From positions 1 through 21,463 of the forward strand of contig CAZLWL010000037.1 of the NCBI GenBank assembly GCA_964563335.1: 21,463 nt of DNA, in the 5' to 3' direction. The translations under genes and the position numbers were made by a program. Origin of the DNA: QNBT01 sp964563335. Lineage in GTDB: Bacteria; Planctomycetota; Phycisphaerae; Sedimentisphaerales; Anaerohalosphaeraceae. Of the stretch, positions 6,546 to 13,912 are shown in pieces. Position 1 is the stretch's first letter; each line of letters starts with the position of its first letter. The notes under the pieces were generated by a model. The model was not told where the DNA came from. It saw only the letters and a list, made by a program, of their open reading frames with translations, and searched no databases.

Positions 6546-7409
6546 TTATTGCAGGCTCTCCATCACCACGGCTATTTGAATCGAAAGAAACATCAAATAG
6601 TCGAGGTCGGGCAGGCCGTAGTGGTCGTGGTCGGTGGAGTTTTCCGCATAGATGACCCCAAAGCAGTTGCCTTCTCTTGCAATCGGCGCAATTATGACTG
6701 AGCGAACTCCCGCCTTTGTTATCTCCCTCGGCAGTTGATGGACAAGGGTGTGCTCGCATTTTTCTATCGCATCGGCAAGGCTGTTGGGCACGGCCAGTTC
6801 CAGGCGCTTTACATACTCACTGGTTGTTTTCCTTCCGCCCTGGAACTCCATCGGCCCGGCGGGGTCTTTTCGCAATGCCACCCATACATTCAGCGCATCA
6901 AATTGCACAAGTATCAGTTCCAAAAGCGTCTTGTGCATCTCTTCGATGCCTTTGACTTTGTAAATTTGATGCACAGCTTCTGCAAAATCATTCGCTCTTT
7001 TGGGCGGCATCTTCAGCGGCGGCGCATCCGGCGCATTGGGCTGACGCACGACCGTATGCAGGTCGCGTCTCAGTTCGACCATGGTATCTTCCATGTGCAC
7101 GTCCTGGGCCTGCTCGTCCTGCTCGTGCAAATGAACTTCGATGGTAAAATCGGCAATACGAATAACATCACCATGATTGACTTCGCACTTGTGAATCGCC
7201 TTATCATTAAGATATGTCTTGTTTGCGGAGTCGAGGTCCTCGAGTATCCAGTTGCCGTCCTTGGTGGAGTAGAAGACGGCGTGCTGGCGCGACACAGCCT
7301 TGTCAGGCAAAAATACCTGGCTGCCTATACGTCTCCCGATATAGATAGGGCCTTTCTTAAACTGCAGTTCGTTGACCGAACTGCCGCTTAGATTCACGAA
7401 CAGTCGCAT
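6546..7409 (-). CDS. FHA-GAF domain signalling protein
   Basis: This 287-residue soluble protein has an N-terminal forkhead-associated domain with all phosphothreonine-binding landmarks: Gly25-Arg26, Ser40-Arg41-x-His43 and Asn63 in NKTYLN. An acidic, Gln-rich linker (about 94-135) leads to a GAF domain (about 141-285) recognisable by HTLVHQLPREI, GVRSVIIAPIAREGNCFGVIYAEN and the closing helix. The FHA part should bind a phosphorylated Ser/Thr-kinase product and the GAF part may sense a small ligand. No output domain follows; in related proteins this pair precedes a sigma54 activator, cyclase or phosphatase domain, so it probably acts as an adaptor. GGAGAAGAG precedes the ATG. It stands alone between repeat regions. 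Confidence 0.9.
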   Translation of the reverse strand: MRLFVNLSGSSVNELQFKKGPIYIGRRIGSQVFLPDKAVSRQHAVFYSTKDGNWILEDLDSANKTYLNDKAIHKCEVNHGDVIRIADFTIEVHLHEQDEQAQDVHMEDTMVELRRDLHTVVRQPNAPDAPPLKMPPKRANDFAEAVHQIYKVKGIEEMHKTLLELILVQFDALNVWVALRKDPAGPMEFQGGRKTTSEYVKRLELAVPNSLADAIEKCEHTLVHQLPREITKAGVRSVIIAPIAREGNCFGVIYAENSTDHDHYGLPDLDYLMFLSIQIAVVMESLQ

Positions 7410-7510
7410 CTGCTCTTCTCCCGCAAAAGACCTTCAAGACTTTCCGTACTATATTATCAGAAACGGCCCCTGCCTGTCAAGTCCCGTTCATTGGAGTTTT
7501 TTACCGCCCG

Positions 7511-7681
7511 GCCGAACGGCTTTTTGCCGGCCAATTCCCTGTTTTGACCCCAGCCACGCAAAACATCCAACTCCGGCAGCCTCGGCCGAACGGCTTTTTG
7601 CCGGCCAATTCCCTGTTTTGACCCCAGCCACGCAAAACATCCAGCTCCGGCAGCCTCGGCCGAATTGGCTTGCAAAATCCC
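7511..7681. repeat. 74-bp tandem duplication plus partial third copy
   Basis: Units begin at 7511 and 7585 with period 74 and differ at about one base (CCAACTCC versus CCAGCTCC); a third, diverged start follows at 7659. Across the unit junction, CCGGCA and TGCCGG can pair, so each junction can form a hairpin. The unit length is not a multiple of three and the frames through it look random, so it is non-coding. Confidence 0.9.
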
Positions 7682-7747
7682 TTTTTGGGCCGTAAATTGT
7701 ACACGTAATCGCCGATAAGGTTTTGTCGCCAACGGCAAAACTTTGCC

Positions 7748-7791
7748 GGAGGAGTGACCGAGTGGCTTAAGGTGGCGGTCTTGAAAATCTT
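7748..7791 (+). pseudogene. tRNA-Ser(UGA)-like 5' half, truncated in the anticodon stem
   Basis: The acceptor 5' strand GGAGGAG, T8-G9, D arm ACCGAGTGGCTTAAGGT, and anticodon stem and loop GCGGT-CTTGAAA (anticodon TGA) are all in register for a class II tRNA-Ser. The 3' anticodon strand pairs for only three bases, then the sequence diverges. No long variable arm, TΨC arm or 3' acceptor strand (CTCCTCC) follows within 500 bp. The break at the anticodon loop is where tyrosine recombinases often cross over in tRNA genes, so this is probably one end of an attachment scar rather than a functional tRNA. Confidence 0.65.
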
Positions 7792-7845
7792 GAAAAAAAC
7801 TCGCTTTCACGTAACTATTGCTGATTACAGCACTTAGCAAGTGGC

Positions 7846-7916
7846 AAATATCGCATAAATCGCAGATATTGCATCTTTTGGTTGTAGTATGGTTGTAGTT
7901 TTTCGTTGCGATATTT
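7846..7916. repeat. Inverted and direct repeats between the tRNA fragments
   Basis: A perfect 10-bp inverted pair, AAATATCGCA (7846-7855) and TGCGATATTT (7907-7916), encloses two direct copies of GGTTGTAG (7880-7887 and 7891-7898) spaced 11 bp apart, one helical turn. This pattern resembles protein-binding arm sites beside integrase attachment points, but no integrase gene is present in the window. Confidence 0.6.
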
Positions 7917-8040
7917 ACTTTGATTCTCGAAAAATATGTGTCGTGAAAACTCTACAGATGACCTTCGGATCGACAGTGCGTTTTGCGTTTTTGTAAGTAT
8001 TTGTCAATAAATGATTAACGATTGTCAAAAGAGCTGTTAT

Positions 8041-8087
8041 GATACCGACCAAGCGTCGGCTGCTCTACCAACGGAGCTAATCATCCC
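8041..8087 (-). pseudogene. tRNA-like 5' half (Lys-like), truncated
   Basis: Read on the minus strand it has GGGATGATTA, D arm GCTCCGTTGGTAGAGC and a 4-bp anticodon stem CCGA/TCGG around CGCTTGG. The CTT triplet lies at the anticodon position, as in tRNA-Lys, but position 33 is G instead of the near-universal U and position 37 is G. No TΨC arm or 3' acceptor strand follows. It is therefore a degenerate fragment; the amino-acid identity is a weak guess. Confidence 0.5.
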
Positions 8088-8238
8088 TAAACCTTTCTGA
8101 AATGCCGGAAATTAGCACAGATTACCGGACCTAATATCAGAGGGTGACTTTACGCGGCCAAAATCGGCATTGCAAAAAAAATCCTCATCATCCAGCATAA
8201 GAACAGCGATATATATAGTATATACCTCTCGAAAAAGC

Positions 8239-8266
8239 TTGACACGATATAGGCAGTAGGTATCAT
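8239..8266 (+). promoter_or_regulatory. Sigma70-type promoter of the export lipoprotein gene
   Basis: TTGACA at 8239-8244, a 16-bp spacer, and TATCAT at 8261-8266. Transcription would start near 8273, about 65 nt before the ATG at 8339, which has its own AGGAG. An AT-rich tract (ATATATATAGTATATA) lies just upstream and may act as an UP-like element. Confidence 0.7.
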
Positions 8267-8338
8267 TTAAAAATGTTTGTTTGCAGTCATAATTCTGATT
8301 AAAGAAAAATGTTTGACGCCAGAGGAAAGGAGTATCAA

Positions 8339-9106
8339 ATGCGATATCAACAAATTCTTACGCTATTGGTTTTGCTAACTCTCTCAGTTAGTTTGGCAGG
8401 TTGTTTTTCCGCCAACCCGGAGGATGTCGAGGCATTCCTAAGACCCGATGAGGCACAGTTAACGAGTGGTGATTATATATTTCAACCACCGGACCAGGTT
8501 ACGGTTATAAGTATGAAGATCCCGGAACTGCGAGGTAATGAGCGTACTATTGGACTGACACAGACTATAAGGCCTGATGGATATATATCCTTCGAAACCG
8601 TAGGTGAAGTGTACGTTGCGGGGAAAACTCCGCGCCAGGTGGCGGAAATAATGTCCGAAAGGCTGCGCAAGCTTTATACATTCTCGAGCGACTGGCCCTT
8701 AGATGTTCGCGTGCAAAACAATCTAAGCAAATTCTATTATGTGATTGGACAGGTTGAGAATCCCGGAGCCCATATTTTTAGTGGGAGAGAGACGACTCTA
8801 TCGGCTATTTCCAAAGCCGTTCCTTTTGTTCAAGCATGGGAGGAGGAGACCCAAGTAATCAGACCTTCGCTCAATTTGAACGAGAGAGCAAAAATCTTCA
8901 AGCTTAACTACAAGCGGATGATAGAGCACGGCGACATGAGTGGCAACGTACTGCTGCAGGAAGGCGATGTTATATATGTTCCACCTACGATTCTGGCCTC
9001 TATTGGCTTGACGGTACGGGAAATAACCGAGCCTATCATAAGCAGCATAGGCGCTGCTGTTGCTATTAATAACAATTATTATGGTGAAGCTGATATACAC
9101 CAATAA
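8339..9106 (+). CDS. Wza-type polysaccharide export outer-membrane lipoprotein
   Basis: This 255-residue protein has a lipoprotein signal peptide (MRYQQILTLLVLLTLSVSLAGC, given as MRYQQILTL and VSLAGC), with Cys22 lipidated. The Poly_export domain follows (about 43-130: SGDYIFQPPDQV, TIRPDGYISFETVGEVYVAG, TPRQVAEIMSERL), then an SLBB-like domain (FYYVIGQVENPG...) and a terminal GDVIYVPP strand. Family members form the outer-membrane channel of Wzy-dependent capsule and EPS export and work with a BY-kinase/Wzz partner, here at the far right. I start at 8339 because GGAG lies 6 nt upstream; an ATG at 8309 lacks one. A C-terminal helix (EPIISSIGAAVAINNNYYG) may span the outer membrane. Confidence 0.93.
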   Translation: MRYQQILTLLVLLTLSVSLAGCFSANPEDVEAFLRPDEAQLTSGDYIFQPPDQVTVISMKIPELRGNERTIGLTQTIRPDGYISFETVGEVYVAGKTPRQVAEIMSERLRKLYTFSSDWPLDVRVQNNLSKFYYVIGQVENPGAHIFSGRETTLSAISKAVPFVQAWEEETQVIRPSLNLNERAKIFKLNYKRMIEHGDMSGNVLLQEGDVIYVPPTILASIGLTVREITEPIISSIGAAVAINNNYYGEADIHQ

Positions 9107-9170
9107 AAACGGGATCGCTGCACTATCCATAATATGTGTGGATCTGGAACAGGTTCTTTGAAGGATTGCG

Positions 9171-9998
9171 ATGTCGTCTCAGCGCGTACTGAAATTGGTT
9201 CACTTCAACAGCACGGTGTGGTTTGTTGCCAGCGCAGGTTTTCTTCTTATTGTAGCACTGCGACAGGCCGGGGCGGGCTGGTGGCTGATATTTTCCCTGT
9301 CAGGGTATTCAGCGGTACTAATATTCCTGCTAATCAGTCTGTATCTTTTCGCGGTTTTCAGGGGTGTGGTGCAAACCCGGAAGCGAGAGCACCCTCTGAC
9401 TACCTCGATTTACTATATGACGTTCTACGATATAAGCCCGTTCCTGGGCGCTTTGGCGGGTGTGATAAGTACGGTTGGCGGCAGCAACATGGTTCAGCAA
9501 TTGGCCACAATCTGTATTGGCTCGCTGGCTACCACATTCTTCGTATGGATTGTCCTGGATCCCGTTATCGGTTCGGTTGAAATGGCGCTGCCTGCAAGCA
9601 GAGGGCATCACCGGCGGCGTCAGGCCCATATCAAAGCGATGCGTGAGAAACAGCAGGTTGATAATGAGCGCTTGCTTGCGAAGCTGCAGGAAGAAGAAGC
9701 ACTGGAGCAGCAGCAATTGCGCGAATTCCTGCCACCTGTGGCCGAGAAACTCGCCGAGCTCATTGCGACTTGCACCACCGACAGCAGGCACATCGAAAAA
9801 GAGGTTGTCCAAATCGGGGCACGTGCCTGGCGCCTGGGCGGCATAATCTGCATGAGACAACTGCATGAAATGGCAGTAGAGACACACAGAAAAAAATCTC
9901 AAAGCCGACATATCATCGACCACGTAGCGATTTGGTGGGACGGCATCGGCAGTTGGCGCACACCATCGCTTAGCGAAACCCTATGCAAAACGGCCTGA
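9171..9998 (+). CDS. Membrane protein with coiled coil, unknown, beside export gene
   Basis: This 275-residue protein has about four hydrophobic segments (15-31, 36-64, 88-104, 110-130), then a basic patch (RGHHRRR) and a Gln/Glu-rich coiled coil (about 150-187, including LLAKLQEEEALEQQQLREF), then a mixed cytoplasmic tail. I recognise no named family. AAGGA lies before the ATG and the gap to the export lipoprotein is 64 bp, so both genes probably share the promoter at 8239. The context suggests a role in polysaccharide export or its regulation. The last 25 residues (WWDGIGSWRTPSLSETLCKT) are unlike the rest and could reflect a late frameshift. Confidence 0.75.
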   Translation: MSSQRVLKLVHFNSTVWFVASAGFLLIVALRQAGAGWWLIFSLSGYSAVLIFLLISLYLFAVFRGVVQTRKREHPLTTSIYYMTFYDISPFLGALAGVISTVGGSNMVQQLATICIGSLATTFFVWIVLDPVIGSVEMALPASRGHHRRRQAHIKAMREKQQVDNERLLAKLQEEEALEQQQLREFLPPVAEKLAELIATCTTDSRHIEKEVVQIGARAWRLGGIICMRQLHEMAVETHRKKSQSRHIIDHVAIWWDGIGSWRTPSLSETLCKTA

Positions 9999-10011
9999 GT
10001 TTGTCTGCGAA

Positions 10012-10063
10012 ACGGCGTTTGGTTTCGTGGTTTCACGGTGGCGAGCCCATGAAAATACGCCGT
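10012..10063. repeat. Stem-loop between membrane protein and beta-helix gene
   Basis: Outer arms ACGGCGT (10012-10018) and ACGCCGT (10057-10063) enclose a smaller hairpin CGTG-GTTT-CACG (10026-10037). An alternative pairing CGAAAC/GTTTCG (10009-10014 with 10022-10027) is also possible. It lies upstream of the next promoter and has no T-tract, so it is not a standard terminator; it might protect the 3' end of the upstream transcript. Confidence 0.5.
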
Positions 10064-10080
10064 AGCACGACACAATTTCC

Positions 10081-10109
10081 TTGCAATTTCGAGCGACGAA
10101 TATTATAAT
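10081..10109 (+). promoter_or_regulatory. Sigma70-type promoter of the beta-helix gene
   Basis: TTGCAA at 10081-10086, exactly 17 bp, then a perfect TATAAT at 10104-10109. The predicted transcript starts near 10116 and contains AGGAGGG about 11 nt before the ATG at 10150. Confidence 0.75.
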
Positions 10110-10149
10110 GTTATAGTCTGGCAGGTATGGATAGGAGGGATAAAAGCGG

Positions 10150-11598
10150 ATGGCTAAACCGAACGGTTTAATATTCATTGTTTGGACGGGACTTACAATC
10201 GCCTCTGTAACCTGTGCGGAGGTGATCTATGTTGACGCCAACAGCCCCCACGACCCGGGAACGGGCACATTCTCGGACCCATTCCGGCGGATTCAGGATG
10301 CCATCGATGACGAGGATACCGACTCGGGGGATGTAATCGAAATTCAACCGGGCGTATATACCGGCCCGGGCAACTACAATATCGACCCCAACGGATTTGC
10401 AATTACCATTCGCAGTATCGACCCCAACAACCCTGATATTGTGGCATCGACAATTATTGACCCCAACCGTGCTGGTCGAGGCTTTGACTTCCGCAAGGGT
10501 GAAAGCAAGAACTGTATTCTCGCCGGCCTTACCATCAGGAATGGTTACGCCGCCTCAGAATCTAATGGCGGGGGTATAAAGTGCAGCTTAAAAAGCAGGC
10601 CAACGATTCGGAATTGTGTAATCCAGGGCTGTGAGTCTGATTCCTCCGGTGGTGGAATCCATTGCGATGAAAGCAGCATGCGGATTGAAAATTGTATCAT
10701 AAAGAACAATTCAGCCGGTTATTACGGAGGGGGTATCAGTTTCGTGGATTCAATCGAAGCTGAAAGCCCTGTCATAGAAAACTGCGTAATAACCGGAAAC
10801 AATGCCGGCTTTGAAGGTGGAGGTATTGACAGCGGAAAAAGCAGCCCCACTTTCAGAAATTGTATAATCAGTGATAACACGGCGGAATATAATGGTGGCG
10901 GAATCGATAGCTTCTGGGACAGCAGCATAGAGCTGATTAATTGTACCTTAGTAGCAAACAGCTCAAACAATACCGGTGGCGGGATATATTGCCAGTTCGG
11001 AAGTAGTATAGAAATACGAAACAGCATCCTCTGGGCGAATGAAGCAAGCGATGGCTTGCAGATTGCACTGCCCTTTGTAGGCGCCGGCAGCAGCGCTTCA
11101 GTTTACTACAGCGATGTCCAGGCCGGACAAAGCGGAGTCTTGGTGGATTCAAGCAGCACATTAACTTGGGGCCAGGGCAATATTGACGCTGATCCCAACT
11201 TCGCGTTATTTGACACGTCTATAGACCCGGATGAGTGGGACTTTCATTTGAGCAGCAGCGCCGGACGCTGGGACGGGAGTATTGAAGATTGGGTAAAGGA
11301 CCAGTTCACAAGTGGCTGCATCGACGCAGGAGACCCCAACTCGGACTACACCAGTGAACCATGGCCACACGGTGGCCGCATAAACATGGGGGCTTATGGG
11401 GGTACGTGCCAGGCCAGCATGAACGGCAACAGGGCCGACTTCAACATTGATGGAGCCGTCAACCTTGTCGATTTTGCTGAATTTGCCAAGCGATGGCTAA
11501 GCGAAGAGGCATGTATCGAAGATATGACCGGCGACAGTAAGGTTGACTCGACCGACCTTGCCATCCTTGCATATAACTGGCTCTGGCAAACCCAGTAG
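10150..11598 (+). CDS. Secreted right-handed beta-helix protein with dockerin-like C-terminus
   Basis: This 482-residue protein has a signal peptide (GLIFIVWTGLTIASVTCA, cleavage near residue 23), then the DUF1565-like opening IYVDANSPHDPGTGTFSDPF. A right-handed parallel beta-helix follows, seen as repeated turns of the form NGGGIxC...IxNCxIxxN (about residues 140-300, five to six coils). Next comes a segment typical of such planctomycete proteins (SDVQAG, NIDADPNF, CIDAGDPNSDY, INMGAYGGT). Residues 428-482 hold two dockerin-like calcium loops: DFNIDGAVNLVDFAEFAKRW and DMTGDSKVDSTDLAILAYNW. Related helices bind or cleave polysaccharides; no catalytic residues can be assigned. The dockerin implies docking to a surface cohesin, none of which is in view. 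It has its own strong promoter. Confidence 0.92.
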   Translation: MAKPNGLIFIVWTGLTIASVTCAEVIYVDANSPHDPGTGTFSDPFRRIQDAIDDEDTDSGDVIEIQPGVYTGPGNYNIDPNGFAITIRSIDPNNPDIVASTIIDPNRAGRGFDFRKGESKNCILAGLTIRNGYAASESNGGGIKCSLKSRPTIRNCVIQGCESDSSGGGIHCDESSMRIENCIIKNNSAGYYGGGISFVDSIEAESPVIENCVITGNNAGFEGGGIDSGKSSPTFRNCIISDNTAEYNGGGIDSFWDSSIELINCTLVANSSNNTGGGIYCQFGSSIEIRNSILWANEASDGLQIALPFVGAGSSASVYYSDVQAGQSGVLVDSSSTLTWGQGNIDADPNFALFDTSIDPDEWDFHLSSSAGRWDGSIEDWVKDQFTSGCIDAGDPNSDYTSEPWPHGGRINMGAYGGTCQASMNGNRADFNIDGAVNLVDFAEFAKRWLSEEACIEDMTGDSKVDSTDLAILAYNWLWQTQ

Positions 11599-11601
11599 TG
11601 G

Positions 11602-11694
11602 GCGCATAAAAAACAACTCCCGCGCAAACCTAATGACACCACTTACAAAAGCATGCTCTACGCGGAGTTGGAGTTAGTTAATGACGCTATGCGC
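11602..11694. repeat. Nested inverted repeat downstream of the beta-helix gene
   Basis: Outer arms GCGCATA (11602-11608) and TATGCGC (11688-11694) enclose inner arms AACTCCCGCG (11615-11624) and CGCGGAGTT (11661-11669), which pair with a single bulge. The whole forms a 93-nt cruciform-capable structure directly after the stop codon. It contains no T-tract and does not match integron attC core boxes. Confidence 0.6.
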
Positions 11695-11752
11695 AAGAAC
11701 AGACGCTGCGTAGACGCGCAGACACAATGCATCCGAACGCGTAGTCCCTAGG

Positions 11753-11793
11753 CCGACACACTACTGTGTCGGATTCCCAGCCGCTATTTTTTT
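11753..11793 (+). terminator. Probable terminator between convergent genes
   Basis: A perfect 8-bp stem CCGACACA/TGTGTCGG with loop CTAC (11753-11772) is followed, after 14 nt, by seven T residues (11787-11793). The distance to the T-tract is longer than usual, so efficiency is uncertain. Its position between the plus-strand beta-helix gene and the minus-strand PEP-CTERM gene fits transcript separation. Confidence 0.45.
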
Positions 11794-11815
11794 CTAATCA
11801 CAGTTTTAGTTTCAG

Positions 11816-12442
11816 CTACAGGGTTCTGCGCCTTCTGAGCCATCCAACCAGGCCAATACCGATGCTGCCGAGCATAATTGCACCCGGAGCAGGAGTTTGG
11901 ACCGGTCCCGATGAAGCTGTATCCAGGGTAGTGGTAATCTCAAATTCAACACCACCACCAGGCGCAAAGTAATAGTGACAGTCGGGATCCACCCCAATAC
12001 CGGCAATACCGTCCGCGGCGTAGTCGTTGAGTGTCTCAACAAGAGAGTCACCAAAGACGTAAATCACGTTTGTCGCACCGGCGATACCACCGATGGGGTC
12101 ATTCCACGTACCAATCAGGGGTCCCAGCCCGACTAAGTCATCGCCGTCGGCCATGTCTCCGTATTGGGTAATCCCCAGCGGGGGATTATCCAACAGATGC
12201 GTGTACAACGAGTCCGGCTCCGGCCTCCAGTCATAGATGCCAATGTATGTAAGAACGGCACCGGTGATTTCCTCGCCGCCGGGAATATCAATTTCTATTC
12301 CCCACATGTAATACCTGGAGTGGGCCAAGCCACCGTCACTCATGATGGTTGGATCAGGGGCAAATATAAAAGTCGCATCGGCACTTGCCACGCCTGCCAG
12401 ACCCAACGCTAAAACTAAAACCGAAAAAACAATTTTTCTCAT
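11816..12442 (-). CDS. PEP-CTERM surface protein
   Basis: This 208-residue protein has an N-terminal signal peptide (MRKIVFSVLVLALGLAGVASA, read as MRKIVFSVLVLAL and GLAGVASA) and a C-terminal sorting tail: TPAPGAIMLGSIGIG, a short hydrophobic helix, and a basic RRRR end. This is the planctomycete variant of the PEP-CTERM signal, with Ala-Pro-Gly-Ala where the classical motif has Pro-Glu-Pro. An exosortase is expected to process it and pass the protein to the envelope or EPS. The middle part is acidic, Gly-rich and beta-rich with no domain I recognise. I start at the ATG at 12442, with GGAG 8 nt upstream; a GTG two codons earlier is too close to that box. Confidence 0.88.
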   Translation of the reverse strand: MRKIVFSVLVLALGLAGVASADATFIFAPDPTIMSDGGLAHSRYYMWGIEIDIPGGEEITGAVLTYIGIYDWRPEPDSLYTHLLDNPPLGITQYGDMADGDDLVGLGPLIGTWNDPIGGIAGATNVIYVFGDSLVETLNDYAADGIAGIGVDPDCHYYFAPGGGVEFEITTTLDTASSGPVQTPAPGAIMLGSIGIGLVGWLRRRRTL

Positions 12443-12589
12443 AAACACCGCTCCTTTTCTATTGGTGCCTCTGAAAAACGATTACCAACTTTTTCATTCT
12501 TACTATCCTGTTCTCAATCTTTACTCAGTACTTTTCGCTCATCTGCTTCTGTGTAACACGCCGATGTTTTGTTCCTCATACCGGCAGCG

Positions 12590-13417
12590 TTACAGTGTTC
12601 TTCGTCTTCGCAGCCAGCCAACAATGCCGATGCCAAAGCTTCCCAACAAAACAGCCCCCGGAGCAGGAACGTAGGTAAGGTCATGTGAGCCGGGACTAAT
12701 TTTCCAGTCCCAAGAGGCTGCGAATTCTTCGGTGCCATCGTCGTAGTGTACCTTTCCGTAGGCATCGAAATGCACCCAAGAAAAGTCCGTTATCCCAATG
12801 GTGTATGACTTCACCTGGCCTTCGTGTTTCGGACTACCCGGAGTAATCGTGCCATCGTCAGCGTTGTAATCGAAGACCTGATACAAGGGTTGGAACGGTT
12901 CATTACCGAATTCATCAAGGTTATAGATCAGAAAGTCGGAAACGTCATCATGCAACGGGTAGTGTTTGTTGAAGTCAGTCTCACCGGGCAGGAACTGCGT
13001 AGTATCAAACCCATCAGGCGCAGTATCAGGGCCTAGAATATCCTTAGTGGCATCAAGCTCGGGATTGATATTGGAAGGGTCATCCTTAAGCAGAAACGGA
13101 TTCACAGCAGTGCCAACGCTTGCATCAAAAGGATCTACATTACCCGTAATTGAAATCGTACCGGTTTCACCATGAGGAACAGACACAAGCAAGGTAACGT
13201 CTGTCAGAGATGTTACGCCAGTGGGTTTGTACGCACCTATAACCCATAACTCAAATGGATTGGATGTTACAAACCAAGTGTCCTGGTCCTCATAATAGTC
13301 ACCGTGCGAGTCCGCATCCGGGCTATACACCTGAAACGTTGGCACAGCAAAGGCCTGCTGGTTCATCATGAACGAAGCGATGAGCAACAACGTTATTAGT
13401 TTTAAACTTTTCATCAT
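12590..13417 (-). CDS. PEP-CTERM protein, choice-of-anchor N-like
   Basis: This 275-residue protein has a signal peptide (LITLLLIASFMMNQQAFA) and a beta-rich ectodomain beginning VPTFQVYSPDADSHGDYYED. The pattern DTWFVTSNPFELWVIGAY...SLTDVTLLVSVPHGETGTI resembles, from memory, the 'choice-of-anchor N' family of secreted proteins that end in alternative sorting signals. The tail VPAPGAVLLGSFGIG plus RRRR end is nearly the same as in the downstream PEP-CTERM gene (12442-11816), so one exosortase should process both. A GAGAGAG box lies 8 nt before the ATG at 13417; a TTG at 13423 would add two residues. The two PEP-CTERM genes are about 150 bp apart on the same strand. Confidence 0.88.
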   Translation of the reverse strand: MMKSLKLITLLLIASFMMNQQAFAVPTFQVYSPDADSHGDYYEDQDTWFVTSNPFELWVIGAYKPTGVTSLTDVTLLVSVPHGETGTISITGNVDPFDASVGTAVNPFLLKDDPSNINPELDATKDILGPDTAPDGFDTTQFLPGETDFNKHYPLHDDVSDFLIYNLDEFGNEPFQPLYQVFDYNADDGTITPGSPKHEGQVKSYTIGITDFSWVHFDAYGKVHYDDGTEEFAASWDWKISPGSHDLTYVPAPGAVLLGSFGIGIVGWLRRRRTL

Positions 13418-13454
13418 TTTCAAATCTCTCTCTTTTGCTTGTTAACCAATAAAC

Positions 13455-13478
13455 TCAAGCAAATATAGTTTTGCTTGA
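13455..13478 (-). promoter_or_regulatory. Perfect 9-bp stem-loop in the PEP-CTERM gene leader
   Basis: TCAAGCAAA (13455-13463) and TTTGCTTGA (13470-13478) flank a 6-nt loop, 37 to 61 bp upstream of the ATG at 13417. There is no T-tract on the coding strand. It could be an operator for a dimeric regulator or an RNA element in the leader. Confidence 0.45.
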
Positions 13479-13912
13479 AGAGTGATCTTTCAAGTGGGCA
13501 CAGGGGGACCACGGGCAAGGTTGCTAAAAATAAAGGCGGGTGAAAAACAAACAAAATACATTGCTCGAGGCGGTAATCCAAAAGCAGTCAGTGACTGATA
13601 ACGAGGGAAGCTATGTGTGTTGATCGGGACAGGTGCGCCGGCACCTTTCGCTGGCGCAACGATTACGCCTGCGGCTGCATACAACAACGCCGCGACACGA
13701 AAGAGTCCTCTCGCAATCCTAACTGTCACAGTTTTCCCACTCTGCTAAACTAAGACAACAATTCCCATTACCCTCTCCGGGAGCATCCTCGACAAATCCC
13801 TTCACCAAAGGCATCGCCTAATGATGTTAGACAATGTCCCAGGTTAATAACGGGAATCCATCCCCAACCGTGATATGCTTCAGGAAATTAAAAGCCTAAA
13901 CACGAACTTAAT

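Larger units (their letters stand above)
7410..8338. other. Long non-coding stretch: tandem repeats, tRNA fragments, promoter
   Basis: No gene is supportable over about 930 bp. In order it contains the 74-bp tandem duplication (7511-7681), a perfect hairpin CGGCAAA/TTTGCCG abutting the tRNA-Ser-like fragment, that fragment (7748-7791), a segment of direct and inverted repeats (7846-7916), a second tRNA-like fragment on the other strand (8041-8087), and the promoter of the polysaccharide export gene (8239-8266). Confidence 0.8.

Noticed and set aside
6735..7391. 218-residue plus-strand ORF
   Set aside because: It is the antisense shadow of the FHA-GAF gene, whose domains are clear on the minus strand.
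7457..7840. 127-residue minus-strand ORF
   Set aside because: It reads through the 74-bp duplication in two frames and into the tRNA-like fragment; the peptide is not protein-like.
7748..8087. A tRNA-Ser interrupted by a group I intron
   Set aside because: No 3' exon (TΨC arm, CTCCTCC acceptor strand) follows on the plus strand, and no intron core is recognisable.
10009..10063. Cyclic-di-GMP riboswitch before the beta-helix gene
   Set aside because: The conserved GEMM core is missing and the structure lies upstream of the promoter at 10081, so it would not be in that leader.
13490..13729. 79-residue minus-strand ORF with signal-peptide-like start
   Set aside because: GTG start, weak ribosome binding site and a tail with no protein-like pattern; conservation would be needed to accept it.
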